Below the pieces are notes generated by a model, which was not told the origin of the DNA, searched no databases, and saw nothing but the letters and a program-made list of their open reading frames with translations. From Streptomyces sp. NBC_00377 (lineage in GTDB: Bacteria; Actinomycetota; Actinomycetes; Streptomycetales; Streptomycetaceae), in contig NZ_CP107958.1 of the NCBI RefSeq assembly GCF_036075115.1, forward strand, positions 8,742,001 to 8,806,000: 64,000 nucleotides of DNA. The letters run 5' to 3'. Below, piece after piece: positions 1 to 8,138 of this stretch. The first letter of the stretch is position 1. Every line of letters starts with the position of its first letter. The translations under genes and the position numbers were made by a program.

Positions 1-1017
1 GACCACGGTCGCGCCGATCACCCGCAGCCCGCGGGCGTGGGCCCGCCGCACGATCTCCCTCATGCCGTCGATCACCTGGTCGCCGGTGGCGCCGCCCCAG
101 CTGAGGTCGTTGACGCCTTCGAAGAGGATGACCGTCCGCGCGCCCGGCTGGGACAGTACGTCGCGTTCCAGCCGCTCAGGTGCCGAGGGGTTGCCGTCGG
201 TCCCGGCCGTGATGCGGTTCCCGCTGATGCCCTCGTTGAGAACTCCGGCGGGTGTGGTGCAGCCGGACAGGCGGGCCGCCAGATAGTCGGGCCAGCGCCG
301 GTCGGCGTCCGACGTGGAGGCGGCCCCGTCGGTGATGGAGTCGCCGAGCGCGACCACGGCACCCCGCGCCGGCCCGCCCCGTACGTCGACACCGGTGAGG
401 AACGGGAAGGCGGAGTCGGTCGTGGTGAACGCGTCGCCACCGGCGTCCCCGGCGTGGTCGCCGCCGCCGTCGGGTGTCCAGTAGACGGTCTGCAACCCCA
501 TCCAGTGCTGGCTGACGTGGCCGAGCCTGCCGGGGAAGTACAGGCTGACCACCAGGTCGCTGCGGGCAGCCACGGGAATCCGCAGCCCGTCGCTCGCCGC
601 CTGCCCACCGGCCGGGATCATCACCTCACCCTTCCCCGCGAACGTCAGATCGCGCGGACCGGCCACGGACGAGCCGCTCGCACGGCGCCCCACGGTCGCG
701 TGTCCGATCGTCACCGGCTGGTCGGTGAAGGCGTTGGTCAACCTGATCCTGACGCTCGTCCCGGCCGCGCTGACGCGGACCGGGATCCGCACGGTCACCT
801 CCGAGGTGCCCGGGTCGTACGACGCGTGCTGCGCGGTCGCCCAGGTCCCCGTCCAGCCCTGCTGCCGGCTCCCGGCCTCAGCCGCACTCACCGGAAGCAC
901 GGCCGCCAGGACGGCCGCCACGGCTGTGGCCAGTGCGGCGAATCTTCGTTGTCCACCCAGGTGGGGGTGCGGGTGTCTGCGCGGGTGTCCCCGCAGGCGT
1001 CCGAGTGATGCGAGCAC
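1..1017 (-). CDS. Secreted SGNH/GDSL hydrolase, copy 1 (cut by window edge)
   Basis: Probable exported esterase or acyl hydrolase of the SGNH family. Translation from GTG 1017 gives a hydrophobic signal-like segment at about residues 25-47, then the sequence GWTGTWATA that also opens the mature part of its neighbour. The catalytic-serine block LGDSITDG lies near residue 222 and the block FEGVNDL further on; the C-terminal Asp-His block lies beyond base 1. The start is chosen because AGGAGG sits just upstream and the codon lies about 10 nt after the stop of the preceding paralogue, so the two are likely co-translated. It is the last visible gene of the glycoside-hydrolase operon, so deacylation of a glycan is a reasonable inference, but the substrate cannot be read from sequence. 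Confidence 0.88.
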   Translation of the reverse strand, partial: MLASLGRLRGHPRRHPHPHLGGQRRFAALATAVAAVLAAVLPVSAAEAGSRQQGWTGTWATAQHASYDPGTSEVTVRIPVRVSAAGTSVRIRLTNAFTDQPVTIGHATVGRRASGSSVAGPRDLTFAGKGEVMIPAGGQAASDGLRIPVAARSDLVVSLYFPGRLGHVSQHWMGLQTVYWTPDGGGDHAGDAGGDAFTTTDSAFPFLTGVDVRGGPARGAVVALGDSITDGAASTSDADRRWPDYLAARLSGCTTPAGVLNEGISGNRITAGTDGNPSAPERLERDVLSQPGARTVILFEGVNDLSWGGATGDQVIDGMREIVRRAHARGLRVIGATVV

Positions 1018-1026
1018 GGGTCCTCC

Positions 1027-2247
1027 TCAGGAACAGCCGCGGCCGAGGCCCAGCGTCGTCAGGTCGATGGAGTCGGCGAACGCCTTCATCCCGGCGTCAT
1101 CGGGATGGAGATGGTCACCGGAGTCGTAGGCCGCGCCCAGCCGTTGGGGATCTGCCGGGTCGCGGACCGCCCGGTCGAAGTCGGCGTAGTCGTCGAAGAC
1201 GCCGCCGGAGTCCCGGACGAACGCGTTGACCCGCCGGCGCCGGGCCTCCGTCTCCTCCGTCCAACCGCCCCAGACGAAATCCTTGTACGGGGTGATGGTG
1301 GCGGCGACGACGCGCATCCGGCGCCGGTGCGCCCGGTCGGCGATCTCGGTCATTCCGGCGATGATCTGCTCGGCACTCGCCCCGCCGAGGTCGTTGATCC
1401 CCTCGAAGAGAATCAGGGTCCGCGCCCCCGGCTGGGAGAGCACGTCCCGGTCGAGCCGGTCCAGGGCCGAGGGATTCGTCGCGGTCCCGGCGGTGATCCT
1501 GTTGCTGGTGATGCCCGCGTTGAGCACCCCCGCGCCGGGCCGGCAGGCGTTCAGCCGGGCGGAGAGCAGGTCGGGCCAGCGTTGGTCGGTGTCGGCCGTC
1601 GAGAAGGACCCGTCGGTGATCGAGTCGCCGAGCGCCACCACCGCCCTGTTCCTCGGCGCGGTCACATCCACGCCGCTGAGGAACGGCCAGCTCGTGGTGG
1701 TCCAGGTGAAGGCGTCCCCGGTGGGGTCGGCGGCGTGGTCGCCCGCCCCGTACTCCGTCCAGTACACGGTCTGCTGCGCCCACCAGTGATCGGTGATGTG
1801 CGTGACCTGGCCGGGCAGATGCAGACTGACCACCAGGTCGGTCAGGGCCGGCACGGCGAGCCCGACCGGATCGCTGACCGCCTGGCCGCCCGCCGGGATG
1901 GTGACCCCGTGCTTCCCGCTGAACCGCACGTCGAACGGGCGTGCCACGGCGGAGCCCCCCGCACGCAGGCCCACGGTCGCGTGTCCGATCCTCACCGGGT
2001 CGCCGGCGTAGGCGTTGGTGAGGCGGATGCGTACGGACGAACCGCCGACGCTGGTGTGGACGGGCATCCGCACCGTCACCTCGGACATCCCCGAGACCTC
2101 GTAGTGCTCGCTGGCCGCCGTCGCCCAGGTGCCTGTCCAGTCGCGCTGAACAGGCGACTGGCCTGCCTGGGTGGGCGCCACCGGCCCCGCCAGGAGAGCC
2201 CCGACCATGAGCATCAGTACAGCGAACCTGCCACACACGGAACGCAT
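1027..2247 (-). CDS. Secreted SGNH/GDSL hydrolase, copy 2
   Basis: A 406-residue paralogue of the next gene downstream. ATG 2247 begins a clear signal peptide (MRSVCGRFAVLMLMVGALLA, then a PVAPTQA-type cleavage region). The N-terminal part is a beta-rich domain and the SGNH domain follows: LGDSITDG near residue 205 (nucleophile Ser), FEGINDLGG near 284 (Asn), and DHLHPDD near 379 (Asp/His of the catalytic triad). All triad residues are present, so it should be active. A longer reading frame upstream is ignored because the signal peptide and GGGGGC-like ribosome site fit ATG 2247. It lies in the glycan operon just after a GH31 remnant and is translationally close to copy 1. Ester substrate unknown; acetylated sugar is an inference from context. 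Confidence 0.9.
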   Translation of the reverse strand: MRSVCGRFAVLMLMVGALLAGPVAPTQAGQSPVQRDWTGTWATAASEHYEVSGMSEVTVRMPVHTSVGGSSVRIRLTNAYAGDPVRIGHATVGLRAGGSAVARPFDVRFSGKHGVTIPAGGQAVSDPVGLAVPALTDLVVSLHLPGQVTHITDHWWAQQTVYWTEYGAGDHAADPTGDAFTWTTTSWPFLSGVDVTAPRNRAVVALGDSITDGSFSTADTDQRWPDLLSARLNACRPGAGVLNAGITSNRITAGTATNPSALDRLDRDVLSQPGARTLILFEGINDLGGASAEQIIAGMTEIADRAHRRRMRVVAATITPYKDFVWGGWTEETEARRRRVNAFVRDSGGVFDDYADFDRAVRDPADPQRLGAAYDSGDHLHPDDAGMKAFADSIDLTTLGLGRGCS

Positions 2248-2255
2248 CGCGCCCC

Positions 2256-2513
2256 CTACCGTTCCGCGCCGCTGCGCGCGAGGGCCTGGTACGCCTCGGT
2301 GGCGCCATCGGCCTCCGGGCCGGCGAAGGCCGGGGTCATCCCCGGTGGCGCCGCGTACGCCTCGAGCGCCACGGGACCGCTGACGGCCTCGCCGTCGGTG
2401 ACGTCGCGTCGTGTTCCGGTCGGCGGAAGCACGTCCCGGGTGGTGCCTTCGTCGAGCTTCGGCGCGGCAAGCGCGGCCGGGCCGCAGGGGACGGCTCGTG
2501 TCACCGTGGGCAT
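2256..2513 (-). pseudogene. GH31 C-terminal beta-domain remnant
   Basis: This 85-codon frame aligns with residues of about 633-705 of the intact GH31 enzyme encoded further upstream in the same operon: GPAALAAPKLDEGTTRDV against GPAVLAAPKLSSGATRSV, then AYAAPPGMTPAF against GYAAPLGVTPAF. Everything belonging to the catalytic barrel is absent. Its ATG overlaps the stop of the GH35 gene (TGATG) and it ends 8 nt before the SGNH start, so it could still be translated. The simplest reading is a duplicated GH31 gene that lost its 5' part, leaving the proximal C-terminal domain. It might instead be kept as a small stand-alone peptide, but there is no signal peptide, so an extracellular role is unlikely. 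Confidence 0.7.
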
Positions 2514-5500
2514 CACGCACCGCCCCCACAGGTCAGCCTGGCGTCGGCCCAGTCCGCGTGGTCCGCGGAGACATCGCCGTCCCCGTCGACCAGCAGGTCC
2601 AGCCAGCGGGCGTCGGTCACGTCCACGTCGACGGCCGTGCCGCCGTCGGAGCCGCGTACCACCGGGGTCTTCGTGAGCGAGCGGCCGTCGGCGACCACCT
2701 GGAAGGAGACGCTGCCGCTGTCGCCGACCTCGTCGTCCACTCCGGCGGTCGCGGTGAAGCGGGTGCAGCCGCCGCCGAGGTAGACGTGGATCCGGCTGTT
2801 CGCGTGCACGCCGAGGCCCTTGGCGTAGGTGGTGCCGCCGATGCTCAGAGGGCGTCCGTCGCCGGCCGCGGCCTCTCCGTTGGAGGTGTCCTTCTCCACG
2901 GGGCCCCAGCCGTTGACCGCCGTGACGAGGGTGAGGTCGCTGACGTGGGCGTCGGCGGACAGCCCCGGCGGCGGCACCTGCACGGCCCGGACACCGGTCA
3001 CGGCGCGCGGACGGCCGTGCTGGGTCAGCTCGGCGGTCGCGGACAGGACGGCGTAGTGGACGGGATCACCCGGCGGGGTGACGGTGTAGTCCGCGGTCAC
3101 CGTGCCGCCCGGCCGGACCCGGTCGAAACGGACGGTGTCGTCGGTGGTCGCCTTCCAGCCTTCCGGGACCTTCAGCGTCAGCCGGACGTTCCGGGCGATC
3201 GGCGCGTCCTTCGGCACGCTGAGGGTGACGGGGACCTTCACGGCGGTGCCGGTGCCCATGAACGGGTCGGCGTCGACGGTGACGTGAGCGCCCGCGGCCG
3301 GCATGGCGTAGGTCTTCGCGTCGTACGAGGGAGCGGCCACCGTGGCCACCTTGATGCCGCCCGCGGAGGCGCCGAGGCCGACGAGCCTCACCGAACCCGG
3401 GCCCGCGCCGTCCTCGGTGGACCACACGGCCAGGGCGATGGTGTTGTTGCCCTGCTCGCGCAGGAGACCCTTCGGGATGACGAACCGTGACTGCGGCCCG
3501 GTGCCGGGCAGGTAGCGGCCGATCAGCCAGCCGTTGACGAAGATCTGGGCGCGGTAGCCGGTACGACCGCCGGCGGCCCCGGCGAGTTCGAGTGCGAGTG
3601 CGTTGTCCTGGCCCTGCGGCAGGTCCAGCCGGGCGGACGTGCGGTACCAGCGCACGCCGGGCCCGGTCCTGCGGGTCTGCCGGGCGAGCGTGGTGCTCTT
3701 CCAGCCGCCGTCGGAGTACCCCGGCAGCGACCAGCCGGCCCGCTCCCCGTACAGCCCGCCGTTGTTGTACGGCCCACGGGCGGTGTCGGCCGGGTCCTCG
3801 CCGCCTCGGCTGCCCTGGATCTTCCAGGTGAGGGTGGAGGCCCCGCCGATCACCTCGGCGCCGAGCAGTCCGCGCGGCTCCTTGGAGTAGTCGTGGCCCC
3901 ATTCCTCGTTGTGACCCGCGTTCTCCACAAGGACGGAGAGGACGTTGTCCCCGCCCCCTTCGCCGGCCTTCAGCGCGCCGGCCGGGATGTCGAAGGTGTG
4001 CGCGCCGCCGCCGGAGCTGCCGAGGTAGCGGCCGTTGAGCCAGACCGCGTACTGGCCGGTGCTGCCGGTCGTGGCGTCGAGTGCGAGCGCGGTCGCGGCA
4101 CCGGTGGTCCTGAACCGGCCGCGGTACCACACGTTGCCGTGGTGGAAGCCGTACTCGTCCATCGCGAGGACCGGCAGCGATCCGGCCAGATCCGGGTCGG
4201 CGGCGGTGAGGTGGTCGGCGGTGGTCCAGGAGGAGTCGTCGAAGCCGGGAGCGGCCTCCGGTGCCTCCTCTTTGTACGTCCATGTCCTGAGCGCGGGCAG
4301 CTCGACCGGACGTGGCGCCTCGGTGACGGCGACCTTGCGGCCGTTCCAGGTGGCCTTCCCGGCGTCCGCGATGACCTCGATCTTCGCCGCCTCGGTGGAG
4401 TCGCCGGTCAGTTTCAGAGTGCCGTCCGTCTCCTGGGCGGTACGGACGAGGGAGGGGCCTCGTACCAGGACCGGACCCGTGGCGGTGTCCTGCCGCCACC
4501 AGTGGGCGGTCTCGGCGGTGTCGGCGATCAGCAGTTCCATGCCGTTCACCCGCACCCGTGCCAGACCCTTGTGGGTGTAGTTCAGCCGCAGGTCACCGCG
4601 TTCGGCGTCCCAGGTGGGGGTGACATCGCCGTCGAGGACGGTCACCTCGGGCCGCGCGGCGTACCGCAGCACGGTCTCGCCGGTCTCGCCCGCCCGCCCG
4701 TACAGCAGCGCCACTTCCCGGCCCCCGATCCGGGCGTGCGTCATGATCTCCGAGGTGGAGTAGACGAGCCGCTGGCTTCGGCCCAGGTCGTAGCCGGCCA
4801 CGAGCAGTTTGGCGTCCCGGCCGTCGACGGTGATCGTTCCCTGCTGGGGCACCCGCGGGTAGTCGCCGTCCGCGCCCTTCAGCGACAGGGTGGTCTCGTC
4901 CTTGTCCTTCACACGGGTGTCGGCGTGCCGCACGGTGAAGAACTGAGTGCCGTCGTCGGGGTTGACGCGCCGGTCGATGCGCAGGGCCTGATCGGTGGGA
5001 GTGGGCGCCTCGGCCCTGTCGGTGCGCGCCAGCGAGGTCACCGAGTTGACCATGTACCCGAGACGCTTGAACTCCTGGTATTTGTCGGTGAGTTGGCGGG
5101 ACTCGTTGATCGGGGCGCCATAGTCGTACGACGTGTACACCGCGTTGGGGTCGGCGAGCCAGCCCCAGTTGGTGCCGCCGTACGTCATGTAGAAGGACTG
5201 GCCGCTCACCCCGGCCGCGATGTTCATCTTGCTGAACACCCGGGTGAAGTCGGTGCCGGTGAGTTTCGCGCAGTCCTGGTATCCGGTGCCGCCCCAGGGG
5301 TCGAACGCGCCGCCCTGCGCCTCGGGGATGAGCAGCGGGGACTCGGGCTTCCACTCGTTGACGTAGGAATAGTCGGGCAGGTTCTTCCAGGAGTCGGGGT
5401 TCTTGCAGTCGAAGCCCTGCGGATAGGCGTCGAAACCGTAGATGTCGGGGGCGCCCTTGCCGCTCACCCAGTTCTTGTTGGCCCCGCCGTCGTTGACGAA

Positions 5501-6166
5501 GGTCGGGACGTCGATGCCGTCCGCACGCGCCCAGTCGATGAGGGTCTGCATGTAGTCGGCGTCGTGCCGGCCGCCCTGGTACTCGTTCTCGACCTGATAC
5601 AGAATCACCGAGCCCGTCCCGCGCGTGAGTTGGTGGCGTGCGATGACCGGGTTGATCCGGCTCATCCACTCCCGGGCCGCCTTCAGGTACTCCGGCTCGG
5701 AGGTGCGGTTGACGCCTGCCTGTGTCGTGCGCCAGGCGGGCATGCCGCCGCCGGAGACCTCCGCGTTGATGTACGGGCCCGGGCGGGCGATCACGTACAG
5801 GCCCGCCCGCTCGGCCTCGTCGAGCAGCCGCTCCACGTCGCGGATGCCGGTGAAGTCGTACGAGCCGGGCTTGGAGGAGTGGTACCCCCAGTCGAAGTAG
5901 AGCGAGACCGCGTTGAACCCGCCCGCCTTGATCTTCTGGAGCACATCGCGCCAGGCGTCGGGACTGGGCAGCCGGAAATAGTGGAACTCGGCGCCCCACA
6001 GGTACAGGGGCTTGCCGTCGACCCGCACGGAGTACTGGTCATAGGTGACGGTGTGCGGGGCGGCGCCGGGCTTCGCCCCGGCGGGTGCCGCGACGGCGTG
6101 CGTACTGGTCAGGGGCATGACAGTAAGGGCCGTGGCGAGCAGCAGGGACCTCCACTTCGCTCTCAT
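2513..6166 (-). CDS. Secreted GH35 beta-galactosidase with C-terminal NPCBM domain
   Basis: Large exported glycosidase of 1217 residues that should remove terminal beta-linked galactose. ATG 6166 overlaps the upstream stop by 4 nt (ATGA) and begins a signal peptide (MRAKWRSLLLATALTVMPL). The GH35 barrel spans about residues 40-370: the acid/base Glu is in VENEYQGG near 192 and the nucleophile Glu in IPEAQGGAFDPWGG near 283. Middle beta-domains include two jelly-roll-like segments. A final NPCBM-type module covers about 1073-1217 (HVSDLTL, then GWGPVEKDTSNGE, then YAKGLGVHANS). Such modules bind galactose-rich glycans in other hydrolases. Co-transcription with GH123 and GH31 genes implies co-operative breakdown of one polymer or glycoprotein. 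Confidence 0.93.
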   Translation of the reverse strand: MRAKWRSLLLATALTVMPLTSTHAVAAPAGAKPGAAPHTVTYDQYSVRVDGKPLYLWGAEFHYFRLPSPDAWRDVLQKIKAGGFNAVSLYFDWGYHSSKPGSYDFTGIRDVERLLDEAERAGLYVIARPGPYINAEVSGGGMPAWRTTQAGVNRTSEPEYLKAAREWMSRINPVIARHQLTRGTGSVILYQVENEYQGGRHDADYMQTLIDWARADGIDVPTFVNDGGANKNWVSGKGAPDIYGFDAYPQGFDCKNPDSWKNLPDYSYVNEWKPESPLLIPEAQGGAFDPWGGTGYQDCAKLTGTDFTRVFSKMNIAAGVSGQSFYMTYGGTNWGWLADPNAVYTSYDYGAPINESRQLTDKYQEFKRLGYMVNSVTSLARTDRAEAPTPTDQALRIDRRVNPDDGTQFFTVRHADTRVKDKDETTLSLKGADGDYPRVPQQGTITVDGRDAKLLVAGYDLGRSQRLVYSTSEIMTHARIGGREVALLYGRAGETGETVLRYAARPEVTVLDGDVTPTWDAERGDLRLNYTHKGLARVRVNGMELLIADTAETAHWWRQDTATGPVLVRGPSLVRTAQETDGTLKLTGDSTEAAKIEVIADAGKATWNGRKVAVTEAPRPVELPALRTWTYKEEAPEAAPGFDDSSWTTADHLTAADPDLAGSLPVLAMDEYGFHHGNVWYRGRFRTTGAATALALDATTGSTGQYAVWLNGRYLGSSGGGAHTFDIPAGALKAGEGGGDNVLSVLVENAGHNEEWGHDYSKEPRGLLGAEVIGGASTLTWKIQGSRGGEDPADTARGPYNNGGLYGERAGWSLPGYSDGGWKSTTLARQTRRTGPGVRWYRTSARLDLPQGQDNALALELAGAAGGRTGYRAQIFVNGWLIGRYLPGTGPQSRFVIPKGLLREQGNNTIALAVWSTEDGAGPGSVRLVGLGASAGGIKVATVAAPSYDAKTYAMPAAGAHVTVDADPFMGTGTAVKVPVTLSVPKDAPIARNVRLTLKVPEGWKATTDDTVRFDRVRPGGTVTADYTVTPPGDPVHYAVLSATAELTQHGRPRAVTGVRAVQVPPPGLSADAHVSDLTLVTAVNGWGPVEKDTSNGEAAAGDGRPLSIGGTTYAKGLGVHANSRIHVYLGGGCTRFTATAGVDDEVGDSGSVSFQVVADGRSLTKTPVVRGSDGGTAVDVDVTDARWLDLLVDGDGDVSADHADWADARLTCGGGA

Positions 6167-8031
6167 TTGGTCAGCCCCTTCACGACTGCGGTCCGCGCGG
6201 TCTCGATGTCGCCCACGTCCTTCGTGCGGCCGTCCAGACCGCGGGTCGCGGTGGCGAGGGCCTCGGTCAGCGCGGCGCTTTCGGCGCCGCCGTCCTTCCT
6301 GCGCAGCTCGGCGACGAGTTCGTAGTCCTCGATGCCCTCCTTCAGCTGCTCCCAGCGGATGCTGGACATCGGACCGTCCTTGCCCGGGTAGACCAGGTAC
6401 TCGTCGCCCTGGGTGAAGATGTGCACCGGTTGCTTGAAGGGGTCGCTGGTCCAGCTGTTGTACGACCAGCGCAGGAAGCCGTCCAGACCGCGCTGGGCGG
6501 AGATCCACGGCAGCATCCGCGACTCGACGGCGGGGGAGAACGTCAGCGTGTTGGGGTGGGCCGGCGCCCCGTACACGTAGAAGGTCGTGATCTTGCCTGC
6601 CCTGCGCCGCTCGGCCGCCTTCTCCTTCGTCATCGCGTCGATGCCGCCCCAGTCGACGGACAGGTTGGACGCGACGCCCTCGGTGCTGATCGAACCGGCC
6701 ACGGAGATACGGTCGTCGAAGACGGGCGCGACCTCGTGGACGAAGTTCCTGACCACGGTCATCGTGTCGATCGGCCGCTCGTCGAAGGACAGCCAGGTGT
6801 CCTCCAGCCAGCCCTTCGCCTTCAGGTGCTTCTCGAAGGCGGGCAGGAACGCTCCCCACGCCTCACGCCAGCGGCTGCCGCCCAGATCGACGTTCTCGTA
6901 GACGGTTCTGCCGGTGCTGGTGTCGGTGTAGGTGAGGTGCTCCCGGTCCTGGAAGGCCAGCATGGAGAAGGCGCCGATGTCGGGCCCGAGACCGGCGCCT
7001 CTGGCGGTCCGGACGTACTTGTCCCAGCGGCCGAAGTCGAAGGAGAACGCCTTTCCGTTCCACTTCCAGCCCACCATGCTGGTGTACGGCGTGGCCGTCT
7101 GCGACGCCCTGGTGCCGAGCGACCACTGGTGGTGCCACGGGTTGTCGACAATGGTGGTGTTGATGACCTTCTGCCCGCGCGAGGCCAGGTCGCGGTCGTA
7201 CGCGCCGATCAGCTTCCAGTGCTCGTCGGACCAGAGCTCGACGCCGTGATTCCTGGCGATCGTCTCCGGCTGCGCCCATACGTCGAGGAAGAAGGAGTAG
7301 TCCTTCGGGTCGGGCACGCTCGCGTCCGCGACCTCGATGGTCAGCGGATAGTGGGCCTGGGTACGGCCGTCGGCGTCGACCTCGACCGTGCCGGTGTAGG
7401 TGCCGGGCCTGGCCCGCCCGGGGATGTGGAAGGTGAACCACAGCGGCTGGGCCGCGTACGCGGGTACGTCGACGGAGGACCGCTCCTCCAGCGGGTCTGC
7501 GACCACGTCGGGGTTGCGGTCCCCGGACACCTCCTTGCCGGAGCTGACCTGGTCGATGGTGGCGGACCAGTCGACCTCGCTCTTGGAGCGCTGCACGGGC
7601 ACGTACCTGACGAACCTGACCTGGGTGTCGGCGCCGGACAGCTTCGCGCCGCCGGGGCCGGTCAGATCGCCGACCACGGCCTTGACGTCGCGGAGACGGT
7701 GGCCGGAGGCGATCGCCAGCTGCGCCGAGACCTGCTCGTTGCGGACGGCGGAGAGCTTCAGCTCCTTGGTGTCCTTGCCCTGGATGGGGGTCATCGGGTA
7801 CCGCGGGACCCTTTCCTCCGCGGAGCCGGCGAAGGAGCCGGTGGGGACCCAGGTGAGGGTGTCCCTGGTGCCCATGGCGTCGGCGACCTTGACGGTCAGC
7901 CAGGTGGTGGTGGTCCTGGAGCCGAGGTCGGTGCCGGTGGTGGCCGCACCGGTGACGGCGATCGCGGTGGTGCTCGCGGCCACGACGACGCCCGCGACGA
8001 AGCCGGCGAGGGCTGAGGACGTACGTGCCAT
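6163..8031 (-). CDS. Secreted DUF4091 / GH123-type glycoside hydrolase
   Basis: A 622-residue protein with an N-terminal signal-anchor-like stretch (SSALAGFVAGVVVAASTTAIAV). An N-terminal beta-sandwich is followed by a TIM-barrel-like region. The paired acidic residues of the GH123 type occur in LSFDERP near residue 417; the Asp-Glu pair serves substrate-assisted catalysis in characterised GH123 beta-N-acetylgalactosaminidases. The C-terminal DUF4091 signature (GDEYLVYPG, then SIRWEQLKEGIEDYEL) is complete. Activity on beta-GalNAc is an inference from family and from the neighbouring isomerase and aldolase; some DUF4091 proteins have no known substrate. Start ATG 8031 has a GAGAGAGGGA ribosome site. 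It overlaps the next gene by 4 nt. Confidence 0.88.
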   Translation of the reverse strand: MARTSSALAGFVAGVVVAASTTAIAVTGAATTGTDLGSRTTTTWLTVKVADAMGTRDTLTWVPTGSFAGSAEERVPRYPMTPIQGKDTKELKLSAVRNEQVSAQLAIASGHRLRDVKAVVGDLTGPGGAKLSGADTQVRFVRYVPVQRSKSEVDWSATIDQVSSGKEVSGDRNPDVVADPLEERSSVDVPAYAAQPLWFTFHIPGRARPGTYTGTVEVDADGRTQAHYPLTIEVADASVPDPKDYSFFLDVWAQPETIARNHGVELWSDEHWKLIGAYDRDLASRGQKVINTTIVDNPWHHQWSLGTRASQTATPYTSMVGWKWNGKAFSFDFGRWDKYVRTARGAGLGPDIGAFSMLAFQDREHLTYTDTSTGRTVYENVDLGGSRWREAWGAFLPAFEKHLKAKGWLEDTWLSFDERPIDTMTVVRNFVHEVAPVFDDRISVAGSISTEGVASNLSVDWGGIDAMTKEKAAERRRAGKITTFYVYGAPAHPNTLTFSPAVESRMLPWISAQRGLDGFLRWSYNSWTSDPFKQPVHIFTQGDEYLVYPGKDGPMSSIRWEQLKEGIEDYELVAELRRKDGGAESAALTEALATATRGLDGRTKDVGDIETARTAVVKGLTK

Positions 8032-8138
8032 GGGCTGGGTCCCTCTCTCTCACGAAGGTGCAGGGAAGTGGGGCCCCGGCAGGCCCCGGGGAGGGCGAGG
8101 TCCTGCCGGGAAGCGGGGGTCGCCGGCGTCGGCGCGTG

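Noticed and set aside
8041..8110. GC hairpin (GGGGCC/GGCCCC) between GH31 and DUF4091 genes
   Set aside because: The stem is short and imperfect, and the gap is inside a likely operon, so it was not called a terminator.
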